Source of the DNA: Rhodobacterales bacterium HKCCE3408
Lineage (GTDB): Bacteria; Pseudomonadota; Alphaproteobacteria; Rhodobacterales; Rhodobacteraceae
Length of the DNA: 64,000 nt
Assembly: GCA_015689705.1 (NCBI GenBank)
Contig: WVSN01000001.1
Coordinates: 1-64,000, forward strand
Reading direction: 5' to 3'
Numbering within the stretch: the stretch's first letter is position 1; every line of letters begins with the position of its first letter. Of the stretch, positions 29,500 through 38,917 are shown in pieces. The translations under genes and the position numbers were made by a program. Under the pieces are notes generated by a model, which worked only from the letters and a program-made list of their open reading frames with translations, searched no databases and was not told the DNA's origin.

Positions 29500-30372
29500 A
29501 TGTTGCGCTCTGGCGTTATCGCGAAAAAAGTCGGTATGACCCGGCTGTTTATGGAGGATGGCCGGCAGGTTCCGGTCACCGTTCTCCAGCTCGACAAACT
29601 GCAGGTCGTGGCTCAGCGCACGGCCGAGAAGGATGGCTATTCGGCCGTTCAGCTCGGCGCCGGCACGGCCAAGGCCAAGCGGACCCCCGCCCCCATGCGC
29701 GGCCATTTCGCCGCCGCCAAGGTGGAACCGAAGCGGAAGGTGGCCGAGTTCCGGGTCGATCCCGAGAACATGATCAACGTCGGTGAGGAAATCACCGCGA
29801 ACCACTATTTCGAAGGCCAGTTCGTCGACGTGTCCGGCACGTCGATCGGTAAGGGCTTTGCCGGTGCCATGAAGCGGCACAACTTCGGCGGCCTGCGCGC
29901 CTCGCACGGTGTGTCGATCAGCCACCGTTCGCACGGCTCGACCGGTCAGTGCCAGGACCCGGGACGCGTGTTCAAGGGCAAGAAGATGGCCGGCCACATG
30001 GGCGCGGCGCGCGTGACCACGCAGAACCTGCAGGTTATCCGCACCGATGCCGACCGCGGCCTGATCATGGTCAAGGGCGCGGTTCCGGGCTCGAAAGGCG
30101 GATGGGTCACCATCAAGGACGCGGTCAAGAAGCCGTTCCCCGAGAACGCGATCCTGCCCGCTGCTCTGAAATCCGCCGCAGAGGAAGCCGCGAAGGCCGC
30201 CGAGGAAGCCGCGGCCGCCGCAGCCGCCGAGGCTGAAGCCGAAGCCAAGCGTCTCGCCGAAGAGCAGGCCGCGCAGGAAGCGGCTGCCCTCGCCGAGGCC
30301 GAGGAGCAGATCGCGGACGAGTCGTCGGACACCGACAACTCCGACGCCGAGAAGAAGGACGGTGAGGAATGA
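29500..30372 (+). CDS. rplC: 50S ribosomal protein L3 with long Ala/Glu tail
   Basis: L3 (290 residues) binds near the 3' end of 23S rRNA and starts large-subunit assembly. The standard L3 fold fills residues 1 to about 215, including [17 protein letters not shown] and [16 protein letters not shown]. It is followed by about 70 residues made almost only of Ala, Glu, Lys, Gln and Asp, likely helical and then acidic ([20 protein letters not shown]). E. coli L3 has 209 residues. The ATG at 29500 follows GAGGAGGG. The stop overlaps the rplD start by 4 bases. Confidence 0.95.
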   Translation: MLRSGVIAKKVGMTRLFMEDGRQVPVTVLQLDKLQVVAQRTAEKDGYSAVQLGAGTAKAKRTPAPMRGHFAAAKVEPKRKVAEFRVDPENMINVGEEITANHYFEGQFVDVSGTSIGKGFAGAMKRHNFGGLRASHGVSISHRSHGSTGQCQDPGRVFKGKKMAGHMGAARVTTQNLQVIRTDADRGLIMVKGAVPGSKGGWVTIKDAVKKPFPENAILPAALKSAAEEAAKAAEEAAAAAAAEAEAEAKRLAEEQAAQEAAALAEAEEQIADESSDTDNSDAEKKDGEE

Positions 30373-30989
30373 AACTCGACGTGATCAGCCTCAGCGGCAA
30401 GAAAGCCGGCTCGGTCGATCTCGGCGACGAGATCTTCGGGCTCGAGCCGCGCGCCGACATCCTGCACCGCGTCGTCCGCTGGCAGCGGGCGCGGCAGCAG
30501 CAGGGCACGCACAAGGTTAAGACGCGGTCCGAGACCTCGTATTCGACCAAGAAGATCTATCGCCAGAAGGGCACCGGCGGCGCACGCCACGGTGACCGGA
30601 ACGCGCCGATCTTCCGCAAGGGCGGCATCTACAAGGGTCCGACCCCGCGCAGCCACGAGCATGACCTGCCGAAGAAGTTCCGCGCCCTCGGCCTGAAGCA
30701 TGCGCTGAGCGCCAAGGCGCAGGCCGGCAAGCTTGTCATCCTCGACGAGGCCACCGCGGCCGAGCCGAAGACGAAGGCGCTGGCCAAGCAGGTCAGCGAT
30801 CTCGGCTGGAAGCGCGTGCTCCTGATCGACGGGCCCGAGCTGAACGAGAACTTCGCCCGCGCGGCCGCCAACATCGAGGGTCTCGATGTGCTGCCGTCGA
30901 TGGGCGCCAATGTCTATGACATCCTTCGCCGGGACACGCTGGTGATCACGAAGGCGGGTGTCGAAGCGCTGGAGGCACGTCTGAAATGA
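30369..30989 (+). CDS. rplD: 50S ribosomal protein L4
   Basis: L4 (206 residues) lines the peptide exit tunnel through the basic loop around [19 protein letters not shown], which is present. It overlaps rplC and rplW by 4 bases each (ATGA), implying translational coupling. In E. coli L4 also represses the S10 operon; the leader used there is not evident here. Confidence 0.97.
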   Translation: MKLDVISLSGKKAGSVDLGDEIFGLEPRADILHRVVRWQRARQQQGTHKVKTRSETSYSTKKIYRQKGTGGARHGDRNAPIFRKGGIYKGPTPRSHEHDLPKKFRALGLKHALSAKAQAGKLVILDEATAAEPKTKALAKQVSDLGWKRVLLIDGPELNENFARAAANIEGLDVLPSMGANVYDILRRDTLVITKAGVEALEARLK

Positions 30990-31282
30990 CCGTGAAACCC
31001 GACCATTACGACGTGATCCGCAAGCCGATCATCACCGAGAAGTCGACCATGGCCTCCGAGGCCGGTGCGGTTGTCTTCGAAGTGGCGATCGAGGCGACCA
31101 AGCCCGAGATCAAGGACGCCGTCGAGAACGTCTTCGGCGTGAAGGTGAAGGCCGTGAACACGACCATCACCAAGGGCAAGGTGAAGCGCTTCCGCGGCCA
31201 GAAGGGCACGCGGCGCGACGTGAAGAAGGCCTATGTCACGCTCGAGGAAGGAAACACCATCGACGTGACCACAGGTCTCTGA
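30986..31282 (+). CDS. rplW: 50S ribosomal protein L23
   Basis: L23 (98 residues) sits at the tunnel exit and docks trigger factor and [16 protein letters not shown] opens the conserved core and [18 protein letters not shown] closes it. It overlaps rplD by 4 bases. The 84-base gap that follows contains a stem-loop before rplB, wider than is usual here. Confidence 0.97.
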   Translation: MTVKPDHYDVIRKPIITEKSTMASEAGAVVFEVAIEATKPEIKDAVENVFGVKVKAVNTTITKGKVKRFRGQKGTRRDVKKAYVTLEEGNTIDVTTGL

Positions 31283-31301
31283 TAGACGACCGCCTCCGCC
31301 G

Positions 31302-31329
31302 TCATGGCGGGGGCATTTTCGAACCCGCG
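31302..31329 (+). terminator. Possible attenuator between rplW and rplB
   Basis: Arms GCCTCCGCC/GGCGGGGGC (one T-G pair) enclose GTCAT and are followed by ATTTTC. It looks like a weak intrinsic terminator within the S10 genes, so downstream genes could be expressed at a reduced level. Confidence 0.5.
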
Positions 31330-31366
31330 GGGCGACCCGCACTGAAGCAAACGGAAGACAGAAAGC

Positions 31367-32209
31367 ATGGCACTCAAGTCGTATAAGCCGACGACGCCGG
31401 GCCAGCGTGGGCTGGTGCTGATCGACCGTTCGGAGCTTTGGAAGGGCCGTCCGGTCAAGTCCCTCACGGAAGGGTTGACCAAGAAGGCGGGCCGGAACAA
31501 CACCGGACGGATCACGATGCGCCGCCGCGGAGGCGGGGCGAAGCGTCTTTACCGCATCGTCGATTTCAAGCGCTCGAAGTTCGACGTCGAAGGCGTCGTC
31601 ACGCGCATCGAGTACGATCCGAACCGGACCGCGTTCATCGCGCTCATCACCTATGCTGACGACGAACAGGCCTACATCCTGGCGCCGCAACGGATCACCG
31701 TCGGCGACAAGGTCGTGGCCGGGCAGAAGGTCGACATCAAGCCGGGCAACGCGATGCCGTTCTCGGGCATGCCGATCGGCACGATCGTCCACAACATCGA
31801 GCTGAAGCCCGGCAAGGGCGGCCAGCTGGCGCGCGCCGCGGGCACCTATGCCCAGTTCGTTGGCCGTGACGGCGGCTACGCCCAGATCCGGCTGAGTTCG
31901 GGCGAACTGCGCATGGTCCGCCAGGAATGCATGGCGACCGTCGGCGCGGTCTCGAACCCCGACAACTCGAACCAGAACATCGGCAAGGCCGGCCGCAACC
32001 GGCATTACGGCAAGCGGCCCTCGGTCCGCGGCGTCGTGATGAACCCGATCGACCACCCGCATGGCGGCGGCGAAGGCCGCACCTCGGGCGGCCGTCACCC
32101 GGTCACCCCGTGGGGCAAGCCGACGAAGGGTGCGCGCACCCGTGACAAGAACAAGGCGTCGCAGAAGCTGATCATCCGCTCGCGTCACGCCAAGAAGAAA
32201 GGACGCTGA
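31367..32209 (+). CDS. rplB: 50S ribosomal protein L2
   Basis: L2 (280 residues) contacts the peptidyl-transferase region and the subunit interface. The C-terminal [20 protein letters not shown] segment, which includes the conserved His and Gly run, is intact. The opening [15 protein letters not shown] is typical of alphaproteobacteria. rpsS follows after 3 bases. Confidence 0.98.
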   Translation: MALKSYKPTTPGQRGLVLIDRSELWKGRPVKSLTEGLTKKAGRNNTGRITMRRRGGGAKRLYRIVDFKRSKFDVEGVVTRIEYDPNRTAFIALITYADDEQAYILAPQRITVGDKVVAGQKVDIKPGNAMPFSGMPIGTIVHNIELKPGKGGQLARAAGTYAQFVGRDGGYAQIRLSSGELRMVRQECMATVGAVSNPDNSNQNIGKAGRNRHYGKRPSVRGVVMNPIDHPHGGGEGRTSGGRHPVTPWGKPTKGARTRDKNKASQKLIIRSRHAKKKGR

Positions 32210-32212
32210 TCC

Positions 32213-32491
32213 ATGTCGCGTTCCGTCTGGAAAGGCCCCTTCGTCGACAGCTACGTCCTGAAGAAGGCCGAAAAAGCCAAGGAATCCGGCCGCAACGAGG
32301 TCATCAAGATCTGGTCGCGCCGCTCCACCATCCTGCCCCAGTTCGTGGGCCTCACCTTCGGCGTCTACAACGGGCAGAAGCACATCCCGGTGTCGGTCTC
32401 CGAAGAGATGATCGGCCAGAAGTTCGGGGAATACGCACCGACGCGCACCTATTACGGGCATGCGGCGGACAAGAAAGCCAAGAGGAAGTAA
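32213..32491 (+). CDS. rpsS: 30S ribosomal protein S19
   Basis: S19 (92 residues) binds 16S rRNA in the 30S head next to S13. [16 protein letters not shown] and [11 protein letters not shown] are family marks at the two ends. It is spaced 3 bases from both rplB and rplV, consistent with coupled translation. Confidence 0.97.
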   Translation: MSRSVWKGPFVDSYVLKKAEKAKESGRNEVIKIWSRRSTILPQFVGLTFGVYNGQKHIPVSVSEEMIGQKFGEYAPTRTYYGHAADKKAKRK

Positions 32492-32494
32492 GCC

Positions 32495-32872
32495 ATGGGC
32501 AAGGACAAGAATCCCCGCCGCGTGGCGGAGAACGAGGCGATGGCGAAGACCCGTATGCTTCGCACCTCGCCGCAGAAACTGAACCTGGTGGCGGCGATGA
32601 TCCGCGGCAAGAAGGTGGATCGGGCTCTGAACGACCTGACCTTCTCCAAGCGCCGGATCGCGGGCGACGTGAAGAAGTGCCTTCAGTCGGCCATCGCCAA
32701 CGCCGAGAACAACCACGGGCTCGACGTCGATGAGCTTGTCGTGGCCGAGGCCTTCGTGGGCAAGAACCTGGTGATGAAGCGCGGCCGTCCGCGTGGCCGG
32801 GGCCGGTTCGGCAAGATCATGAAGCCGTTCTCGGAGCTGACCATCAAGGTCCGCCAGGTGGAGGAAGCCTAA
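32495..32872 (+). CDS. rplV: 50S ribosomal protein L22
   Basis: L22 (125 residues) reaches the tunnel constriction with a long hairpin, seen here as [17 protein letters not shown] near residues 94-110. Changes in that loop give macrolide resistance elsewhere; none is evident. The stop codon overlaps the rpsC start by one base (TAATG). Confidence 0.96.
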   Translation: MGKDKNPRRVAENEAMAKTRMLRTSPQKLNLVAAMIRGKKVDRALNDLTFSKRRIAGDVKKCLQSAIANAENNHGLDVDELVVAEAFVGKNLVMKRGRPRGRGRFGKIMKPFSELTIKVRQVEEA

Positions 32873-33585
32873 TGGGACATAAAGTCAATCCGATCGGCAT
32901 GCGCCTGCAGGTGAACCGCACCTGGGACAGCCGCTGGTACGCCGACACCAAGGACTACGGCGACCTCCTGCTCGAGGACATCAAGATCCGCGAGTTCATC
33001 GAGGAAGAGTGCAAGCAGGCCGGCGTGTCGAAGGTCATCATCGAACGTCCGCACCGCAAGTGCCGCGTCACGATCCACACGGCCCGTCCGGGTGTGATCA
33101 TCGGCAAGAAGGGCGCGGATATCGAGACGCTTCGCAAGAAGCTCGCCTCGATGACCGACAGCGAACTGCACCTCAATATCGTCGAGGTGCGCAAGCCCGA
33201 GCTCGACGCCGCGCTGGTCGCCGAGTCGATTGCTCAGCAGCTCGAGCGCCGCGTGTCGTTCCGCCGTGCGATGAAGCGCGCGGTGCAGAATGCCATGCGC
33301 ATGGGTGCGCTCGGCATCCGGGTCAACGTCGCGGGCCGCCTCGGCGGCGCCGAGATCGCCCGGACCGAATGGTATCGCGAGGGCCGGGTGCCGCTGCACA
33401 CGCTCCGCGCCGATATCGACTACGCCCACGCCGAGGCATCCACGCCCTACGGCATCATCGGCATCAAGTGCTGGATCTTCAAAGGCGAGATCATGGAGCA
33501 TGATCCCTCGGCCCGCGATCGTCGCCAGCAGGAACTGCAGGACGGCCCAGCCCCCCGCGGCGCGGGCGGCGGACGGAGGAACTAA
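32872..33585 (+). CDS. rpsC: 30S ribosomal protein S3
   Basis: S3 (237 residues) forms part of the mRNA entry channel and helicase site. The KH domain motif [17 protein letters not shown] (about residues 63-79) is clear, and the C-terminal domain is followed by a Gly/Arg tail. It overlaps rplV by one base and precedes rplP by 3 bases. Confidence 0.98.
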   Translation: MGHKVNPIGMRLQVNRTWDSRWYADTKDYGDLLLEDIKIREFIEEECKQAGVSKVIIERPHRKCRVTIHTARPGVIIGKKGADIETLRKKLASMTDSELHLNIVEVRKPELDAALVAESIAQQLERRVSFRRAMKRAVQNAMRMGALGIRVNVAGRLGGAEIARTEWYREGRVPLHTLRADIDYAHAEASTPYGIIGIKCWIFKGEIMEHDPSARDRRQQELQDGPAPRGAGGGRRN

Positions 33586-33588
33586 GGT

Positions 33589-34002
33589 ATGCTGCAACCC
33601 AAGCGCACCAAATTCCGCAAGATGCACAAGGGCCGCATCCGCGGCGAGGCGAAGGGCGGGTCTGACCTGAACTTCGGCACCTTCGGGCTGAAGGCGATCG
33701 AGCCGGAGCGCGTGACCGCGCGCCAGATCGAAGCCGCCCGCCGTGCCATGACGCGCCACATGAAGCGTCAGGGCCGCGTCTGGATCCGCATCTTCCCGGA
33801 CACGCCGGTAACCTCCAAGCCGGTCGAAGTCCGGATGGGTAAAGGTAAGGGCTCGGTCGATTACTGGGCCTGCAAGGTCAAGCCCGGCCGGATCATGTTC
33901 GAGATCGACGGCGTCAGCGAAGTGATCGCCCGTGAGGCCCTGCGCCTTGCTGCGATGAAGCTGCCGATCAAGACCCGTACGGTGGTCCGCGAGGACTGGT
34001 GA
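33589..34002 (+). CDS. rplP: 50S ribosomal protein L16
   Basis: L16 (137 residues) binds 23S rRNA near the A site and positions aminoacyl-tRNA. [16 protein letters not shown] opens it and the [18 protein letters not shown] segment follows near residue 83. In most bacteria rpmC comes next; here a strong terminator and four accessory genes separate them. Confidence 0.98.
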   Translation: MLQPKRTKFRKMHKGRIRGEAKGGSDLNFGTFGLKAIEPERVTARQIEAARRAMTRHMKRQGRVWIRIFPDTPVTSKPVEVRMGKGKGSVDYWACKVKPGRIMFEIDGVSEVIAREALRLAAMKLPIKTRTVVREDW

Positions 34003-34042
34003 CGGCTTCCAGCAGCGCCTGACTGGCTCTGCTTACAAATTT

Positions 34043-34080
34043 GGCCCCCGTCCGCAGCCCGGACGGGGGCCTTTCCGTTT
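34043..34080 (+). terminator. Rho-independent terminator after rplP
   Basis: Arms GGCCCCCGTCC/GGACGGGGGCC form an 11-base-pair stem around a 7-base loop, followed by TTTCCGTTTT. It ends the S10 transcription unit at rplP. Confidence 0.9.
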
Positions 34081-34154
34081 TCGGGCCACGCTCGGATTGA
34101 ACGACCGGCCCCGCGCCCGCGACCCATTGGAGCCGATCCAATGGAGACATGCCC

Positions 34155-34391
34155 ATGCCCCGTCACGATCCCCCGGCCCGCGAGGGCTTCCTCGTCCGGT
34201 TTTTCGGCGGAATGCTCCGCGACCTCGTCCATGACCTGCTCATCTACTTCGTCGGTGGCGCTGGCGGGGCGATTGCCGGCGGCGCCGGCGCGTTTGTCTG
34301 GGACCTGCCGCTCTGGGGCATGGTCCTGACCGGCGCCGTTGCCGGCTTCTTCGGAACGATCTTCCTGGTGAACTTCGCCCGAGGCGACTAA
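34155..34391 (+). CDS. Small membrane protein, function unknown
   Basis: The 78-residue product has two hydrophobic segments, about residues 24-45 ([11 protein letters not shown] region) and 52-73 ([20 protein letters not shown]), separated by a short Trp-containing loop. Inner-membrane insertion is predicted. I chose the ATG at 34155 because GGAG lies 8 bases upstream; another ATG at 34149 is too close. Its stop overlaps by 4 bases the stop of the convergent YaiI-like gene. No family recognised. Confidence 0.65.
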   Translation: MPRHDPPAREGFLVRFFGGMLRDLVHDLLIYFVGGAGGAIAGGAGAFVWDLPLWGMVLTGAVAGFFGTIFLVNFARGD

Positions 34392-34840
34392 CCGCGCATC
34401 GCCTTCGTCAGCGCCGTATCCAGCGCCTGAAGGAAGCGCGCCCGGTCGGCCTTGGAAAACGCTGCGCCACCGCCCTGGTGGAACGGGTTCGACGCCCGGA
34501 TGTCCTGCATCAGATCGCGCGTGGCGAGCCGCGGCCCGATATTGGCCCCGGTCAGCACTTCGCCGTTGTGCTGAAGGACGGACGCACCGGCCTTCAGGCA
34601 GCGGTCGGCGAGCGGCAGGTCGGAGGTCACGACCACGTCTCCTGGTCCGCAGCTCTCGGCGATCCACTTGTCCGCCTCGTCCGGACCTTCGGCCACGACC
34701 TTGAGCGTCACGAGCGGGTTCTGCGATGGCCGGATGCCGCCATTGCAGACGAGGACCATCGGCACCTTCAGCCGCGTCGCCACACGCTCCGCCTCGGCTT
34801 TCACCGGGCAGGCATCGGCGTCGATGTAAAGCGTGGTCAC
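34388..34840 (-). CDS. YaiI/YqxD family protein (DUF188)
   Basis: The 150-residue protein matches the UPF0178 (YaiI/YqxD) family with its opening [19 protein letters not shown] and the [13 protein letters not shown] segment. These acidic positions recall PIN-like nuclease folds, but no activity is established. It is cytoplasmic. It lies within the block between rplP and rpmC on the minus strand. Confidence 0.9.
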   Translation of the reverse strand: MTTLYIDADACPVKAEAERVATRLKVPMVLVCNGGIRPSQNPLVTLKVVAEGPDEADKWIAESCGPGDVVVTSDLPLADRCLKAGASVLQHNGEVLTGANIGPRLATRDLMQDIRASNPFHQGGGAAFSKADRARFLQALDTALTKAMRG

Positions 34841-34859
34841 GCGCGGCTCCTGCAGTCGG

Positions 34860-34889
34860 CCCGAAAAGTCTTCATCAAGACTTTTCGGG
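34860..34889. repeat. Perfect palindrome (13-bp stem)
   Basis: CCCGAAAAGTCTT pairs perfectly with AAGACTTTTCGGG around a CATC loop. It lies between two minus-strand genes, next to a second perfect hairpin. It has no T tract on either strand outside the stem, so it resembles a dispersed palindromic element more than a classical terminator. Confidence 0.7.
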
Positions 34890-34891
34890 AC

Positions 34892-34916
34892 GGAAGGCTT
34901 TTGGGAAAAGCCTTCC
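34892..34916 (-). terminator. Second perfect hairpin after the 2OG oxygenase gene
   Basis: GGAAGGCTTTT and AAAAGCCTTCC pair perfectly over 11 bases with a 3-base loop. It begins at the stop codon of the minus-strand gene at 34916-35536. It may end that transcript or be part of a two-hairpin repeat with 34860-34889. Confidence 0.5.
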
Positions 34917-35536
34917 TACGCCCATTTGTAGTTGAAGCTGATCGAGATCCGCTCGTCTTCGGCCATGTTCATCGGCACTTCGTGGCGGAGCCAGCTTTCC
35001 CACAGCAGCACGTCGCCGACCTTCGGCGCGACCGATACGAATGTCTTCAGTTCCTCCCGCACGTCCTTCCGTCGCTGAGGTGCGGCCATCATCCGGGCGG
35101 ACCGCGGGTCCTCCAGCTTCAGCGCCGACGTACCGTCCGGCATCGCGACATAGGTCGTGCCGGAGATCACCGAGTGCGGATGGATATGCGAGCCGTGGAA
35201 GCCGCCCTCGGGCAGGATGTTGATCCAGATATCCTCGAGCACGAGCTTTCCCTCGCCGAGGTCGAATTCGAGATCCTCGGCGAAGGCCGCGACATGGGCG
35301 TCGAGCGCGCGCACGAGATCGCCGAAGATCGGGAAGCGCCAGGGCAGGTCGGTCAGAGAGGCGTAGGAGGTGTAGCCCGGATACCCGTTCGCCTCGCACC
35401 AGTCCTGTCCCGCTTCGTCATCCTCGGCGATCGACAGGCAGGAGGCTTCGAGTTCGGCGGCGTCGATGGCAGGGCCATGCCCGGACAGCGTGGCGCGGTA
35501 GAGGCGGGTGACAAACAGCGATCGGATATCGGCCAT
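34916..35536 (-). CDS. TIGR02466-type putative 2OG-Fe(II) oxygenase
   Basis: The 206-residue protein fits the TIGR02466 family of predicted 2-oxoglutarate/Fe(II) dioxygenases. The candidate metal ligands are in FHGSHIHPHSVISGTTYV (His 117 and His 119, about residues 114-131), with a later His in WLRHEVPM (185) and an Arg at 197 that would hold 2-oxoglutarate. The family is often seen in marine bacteria and phage, without a known substrate. No signal peptide. Confidence 0.82.
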   Translation of the reverse strand: MADIRSLFVTRLYRATLSGHGPAIDAAELEASCLSIAEDDEAGQDWCEANGYPGYTSYASLTDLPWRFPIFGDLVRALDAHVAAFAEDLEFDLGEGKLVLEDIWINILPEGGFHGSHIHPHSVISGTTYVAMPDGTSALKLEDPRSARMMAAPQRRKDVREELKTFVSVAPKVGDVLLWESWLRHEVPMNMAEDERISISFNYKWA

Positions 35537-35560
35537 GGGGGAGGGGTAGCGCAGGCCGGG

Positions 35561-36217
35561 CTAGTGCGCCAGCACCACGTCGCCCCGACGGTCGAGATCC
35601 TGTTCGATGGCGTCGATGAGATAGACGGCGACATCGGCCCTCGCGACCAGCCCGTTGCGCCACTCCTCCGGTCTCCGCAGGATCTTGGGCCCGCCGGACC
35701 GATGGCCATGGGTCAGGATGACCGGCCGCGCGATGGTGTAGGAGAGGTCGCTGTCCATCAGCATCTCTTCCTGCCGGTCCTTGTCCTCGTAGGGTTTCCG
35801 GAAGACGGCGAAGAACCCGATCTTCTCGAGGGCGCTCATCGCGGATTTCGACCGGCCGGCTCCGAAGCCGGTGACGGCAACGATGCGTTCGACGCCGGCC
35901 CTGAGCATCTCGGCGATCAGAATGCGAGTCGAGGTGGAGAACAGACGCTCCTCCTCCCACAGCATCCCAGGTCGCCCGGGGATGCCAAGCGCGTAGACGA
36001 CCGCTCGCACGCCCTTCACCGCGGCGGCCACGTCCGCCGGTTCGGTTGCGTCGCCCGCATGGGTCTCGAGCCCGTCGCGCGGCTCCATCCGGTCCGCCGA
36101 GCGCGAGAAGGCGCGCACCTTCAGCCCGCGCGACAACGCCTCTTCGACGGCTTTCGCACCGATGCCTGACGTTGCGCCCATCACCAGGATCGGCTTGTCG
36201 CTCTCGTCGGTCGCCAT
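35561..36217 (-). CDS. NAD(P)-binding SDR-like protein
   Basis: The 218-residue protein is of the atypical short-chain dehydrogenase type (NmrA/YwnB-like). The Rossmann loop [12 protein letters not shown] is at about residues 10-21 and AVVYALG ends the fourth strand. The usual YxxxK is not obvious, which fits binding-only or divergent members. I chose the ATG at 36217, about 10 bases after GGAGG; an ATG at 36226 with an AAAGGA site is equally possible. Substrate unknown. Confidence 0.8.
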   Translation of the reverse strand: MATDESDKPILVMGATSGIGAKAVEEALSRGLKVRAFSRSADRMEPRDGLETHAGDATEPADVAAAVKGVRAVVYALGIPGRPGMLWEEERLFSTSTRILIAEMLRAGVERIVAVTGFGAGRSKSAMSALEKIGFFAVFRKPYEDKDRQEEMLMDSDLSYTIARPVILTHGHRSGGPKILRRPEEWRNGLVARADVAVYLIDAIEQDLDRRGDVVLAH

Positions 36218-36420
36218 GGCTACCATGCCTCCTTCCTTTAGCGTCGATGGCCGACTTAGCGCCTGCGGATCGCTTCGCCAGCGGGTGGGCCAGATCGGTG
36301 TTGCCAAACGGCGCGCAGCGGCCTATACGGCGCGCTCATCCACCTCCACCGGGAATCAGGGTGACCCTTGCCATTGGCAGAACGGGGCCCTCCGGTGATG
36401 TTGAGAAGGACCTAAGACCC

Positions 36421-36636
36421 ATGGCGAATTCCGCCACAGAATTGCGTGACAAGACGCCGGACCAGCTGCGGGAGCAGCTGACCAACCTGAAGAAGGAGGC
36501 GTTCAACCTCCGCTTCCAGCAGGCTACCGGCCAGCTCGAATCCACTGCCCGCATGCGTGCCGTCCGTCGTGACACCGCCCGCGTGCTGACTGTCCTGAAC
36601 GAAAAGGCCGCGGCCGCCGCAGGGGAGGCGAAGTAA
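36421..36636 (+). CDS. rpmC: 50S ribosomal protein L29
   Basis: L29 (71 residues) lies at the tunnel exit beside L23. The [25 protein letters not shown] helix is characteristic, given here as [13 protein letters not shown] and [11 protein letters not shown]. The start at 36421 is preceded by GAGAAGGA. It resumes the ribosomal series after four accessory genes, and the stop overlaps the rpsQ start by one base. Confidence 0.96.
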   Translation: MANSATELRDKTPDQLREQLTNLKKEAFNLRFQQATGQLESTARMRAVRRDTARVLTVLNEKAAAAAGEAK

Positions 36637-36869
36637 TGCCCAAACGTATCCTGCAAGGCACCGTGACCTCCGACGCCAACGCCCAGACCGTGACCATCTC
36701 GGTCGAGCGCCGCTTCAAGCACCCGGTTCTTCAGAAGACGATCCGGAAGTCGAAGAAGTATCGCGCCCACGACGAGAAGAACGAGTTCAAGGTGGGCGAC
36801 GTCGTGCGCATCCAGGAATGCGCGCCCAAGTCGAAGACGAAACGCTGGGAGGTGGTCGAGCGCGTCTGA
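36636..36869 (+). CDS. rpsQ: 30S ribosomal protein S17
   Basis: S17 (77 residues) is an OB-fold protein that binds 16S rRNA early in 30S assembly. [15 protein letters not shown] and the [17 protein letters not shown] segment are typical. It starts inside the rpmC stop (TAATG). Confidence 0.96.
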   Translation: MPKRILQGTVTSDANAQTVTISVERRFKHPVLQKTIRKSKKYRAHDEKNEFKVGDVVRIQECAPKSKTKRWEVVERV

Positions 36870-36938
36870 CGCGACAGATCACCCCCGGTTTGATCGAAAC
36901 CCTGGGACCGCGTTCCCAAAGGTCGGGAGAAACCAACA

Positions 36939-37307
36939 ATGATCCAGATGCAGACCAATCTGGATGTGGCTGACAATTCCGGTGCCCGGAAGGTTCAGTG
37001 CATCAAGGTCCTCGGTGGGTCCAAGCGGAAATACGCCTCCGTCGGCGACATCATCGTGGTGTCGGTCAAGGAAGCCATCCCGCGCGGTCGCGTGAAGAAG
37101 GGCGATGTCCGCAAGGCCGTCGTCGTCCGCACCGCCAAGGAGGTCCGTCGCGAAGACGGCACCGCCATCCGCTTCGACCGCAACGCCGCCGTCATCCTCA
37201 ACAACAACAACGAACCCGTCGGGACCCGTATCTTCGGCCCCGTGGTTCGTGAGCTGCGCGCGAAGAACTTCATGAAGATCATCTCGCTCGCGCCGGAGGT
37301 GCTGTAA
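36939..37307 (+). CDS. rplN: 50S ribosomal protein L14
   Basis: L14 (122 residues) forms intersubunit bridges with 16S r[22 protein letters not shown] and the C-terminal [19 protein letters not shown] are family marks. The 69-base gap after rpsQ holds no hairpin with a T tract. The stop overlaps the rplX start by one base. Confidence 0.97.
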   Translation: MIQMQTNLDVADNSGARKVQCIKVLGGSKRKYASVGDIIVVSVKEAIPRGRVKKGDVRKAVVVRTAKEVRREDGTAIRFDRNAAVILNNNNEPVGTRIFGPVVRELRAKNFMKIISLAPEVL

Positions 37308-37612
37308 TGGCTGCCAAGCTGAAGAAGGGCGACAAGGTCGTCGTGCTGGCCGGCAAGGACAAGGGCAAGGAGGGTGAGATCACCCAGGTTCTGCCCCAGG
37401 ACGGCAAGGCCATCGTCGACGGCGTGAACATCGCCATCCGCCACACCCGTCAGAGCCAGAATTCCCAGGGCGGCCGCATCCCCAAGGCGATGCCGGTCGA
37501 TTTGTCGAACCTCGCTCTGCTCGACAAGAACGGCAAGGCCACCCGCGTCGGCTTCCGCATGGAAGACGGCAAGAAGGTCCGCTTCGCCAAGACCACGGGG
37601 GACGTGATCTGA
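37307..37612 (+). CDS. rplX: 50S ribosomal protein L24
   Basis: L24 (101 residues) initiates 50S assembly. The N-terminal KOW motif is visible as [19 protein letters not shown] (about residues 5-23). It overlaps rplN and rplE by one base at each end, so the three are probably translated in a coupled way. Confidence 0.97.
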   Translation: MAAKLKKGDKVVVLAGKDKGKEGEITQVLPQDGKAIVDGVNIAIRHTRQSQNSQGGRIPKAMPVDLSNLALLDKNGKATRVGFRMEDGKKVRFAKTTGDVI

Positions 37613-38175
37613 TGCTCGACACCGCCACCTACACCCCGCGCCTGAAGGCCGTCTTCCGCGAGACTATCCGTCCCGCGCTGAAGGAGGAATTTGGCTACTC
37701 GAATGACATGATGATCCCGCGGCTCGACAAGATCGTGCTGAACATCGGCTGCGGTGCCGAAGCCGTGCGTGACTCGAAGAAAGCCAAGTCGGCCCAGGAA
37801 GATCTGTCGAAGATCGCCGGCCAGCAGGCTGTCGTGACCAAGGCCAAGAAGTCGATCGCCGGCTTCCGCGTCCGCGAGGAAATGCCGCTCGGCGCCAAGG
37901 TGACGCTCCGCGGCGACCGGATGTACGAATTCCTCGACCGCCTGATCACCATCGCCATGCCCCGCATCCGCGACTTCCGCGGCGTGTCGGGCAAATCCTT
38001 TGACGGCCGCGGCAACTACGCCATGGGCATCAAGGAACACATCGTCTTCCCCGAGATCAACTTCGACCAGGTCGACGAGGTCTGGGGCATGGACGTCATC
38101 ATCTGCACCACCGCGAAGACCGACGCGGAAGCGAAGGCGCTGTTGAAGCATTTCAACATGCCGTTCAACAGCTGA
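37612..38175 (+). CDS. rplE: 50S ribosomal protein L5
   Basis: L5 (187 residues) binds 5S rRNA and contacts P-site tRNA. The [13 protein letters not shown] and [13 protein letters not shown] segments match the family, as does the C-terminal [19 protein letters not shown]. It is followed by rpsN after 19 bases. Confidence 0.97.
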   Translation: MLDTATYTPRLKAVFRETIRPALKEEFGYSNDMMIPRLDKIVLNIGCGAEAVRDSKKAKSAQEDLSKIAGQQAVVTKAKKSIAGFRVREEMPLGAKVTLRGDRMYEFLDRLITIAMPRIRDFRGVSGKSFDGRGNYAMGIKEHIVFPEINFDQVDEVWGMDVIICTTAKTDAEAKALLKHFNMPFNS

Positions 38176-38194
38176 TCGCGAGGGGAGAACCGTA

Positions 38195-38500
38195 ATGGCC
38201 AAGAAATCCATGGTTGAACGCGAGCTGAAGCGCCAGCGCCTCGTCGCGAAATACGCCGCCCGCCGGGCTGCGCTGAAAGACCAGCTAAAGGATACGGAGC
38301 TGCCGCTCGGCGACCGCGTCCGTCTGTCGATGAAACTGGCGAAGCTACCTCGCAACAGCTCGCCTACCCGTCTGCACAACCGCTGCCAGCTGACCGGGCG
38401 CCCGAAGGCGTACTACCGCAAGCTGAAGATGTCGCGGATCAAGCTGCGGGACCTGGCCTCGAACGGCCAGATCCCCGGCATGGTCAAGTCGAGCTGGTAA
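38195..38500 (+). CDS. rpsN: 30S ribosomal protein S14 (zinc-independent form)
   Basis: S14 (101 residues) lies in the 30S head. It has only one Cys (in RCQLTGRP), not the CXXC pairs of the zinc form, so it is the longer zinc-free type. The sequence ends in IPGMVKSSW, usual for proteobacteria. An in-frame upstream start is not needed; the ATG follows GGGGAGAA. Confidence 0.96.
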   Translation: MAKKSMVERELKRQRLVAKYAARRAALKDQLKDTELPLGDRVRLSMKLAKLPRNSSPTRLHNRCQLTGRPKAYYRKLKMSRIKLRDLASNGQIPGMVKSSW

Positions 38501-38513
38501 GGAGGACACGAGA

Positions 38514-38906
38514 ATGAATGATCCTCTCGGCGATATGCTGACCCGCATCCGCAATGCGCAGATGCGTGGCAAGTCGGTGGTCTCGACCCCGGCCTCCAAG
38601 CTTCGGGCCTGGGTGCTCGATGTGCTGGCCGACGAAGGCTACATCCGCGGCTACGAGAAGGGCACCGACGAGCGCGGCCACCCCACGCTCGAGATCAGCC
38701 TGAAGTACTACGAAGGCACGCCGGTCATCCGCGATCTGAAGCGGGTGTCGAAGCCGGGCCGTCGCGTCTACATGGGCGTCGAGGACATCCCGCAGGTCCG
38801 TCAGGGCCTCGGCGTGTCGATCGTCACGACGTCCAAGGGCGTGATGTCGGACGCCAATGCGCGCGCGCAGGGCGTCGGCGGCGAAGTGCTCTGCACGGTA
38901 TTCTGA
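38514..38906 (+). CDS. rpsH: 30S ribosomal protein S8
   Basis: S8 (130 residues) binds the central domain of 16S r[22 protein letters not shown] and the C-terminal [15 protein letters not shown] are characteristic. In E. coli S8 represses the spc operon by binding at the L5 start; I did not check for the same fold here. Confidence 0.97.
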   Translation: MNDPLGDMLTRIRNAQMRGKSVVSTPASKLRAWVLDVLADEGYIRGYEKGTDERGHPTLEISLKYYEGTPVIRDLKRVSKPGRRVYMGVEDIPQVRQGLGVSIVTTSKGVMSDANARAQGVGGEVLCTVF

Positions 38907-38917
38907 GGAGAGCCACG

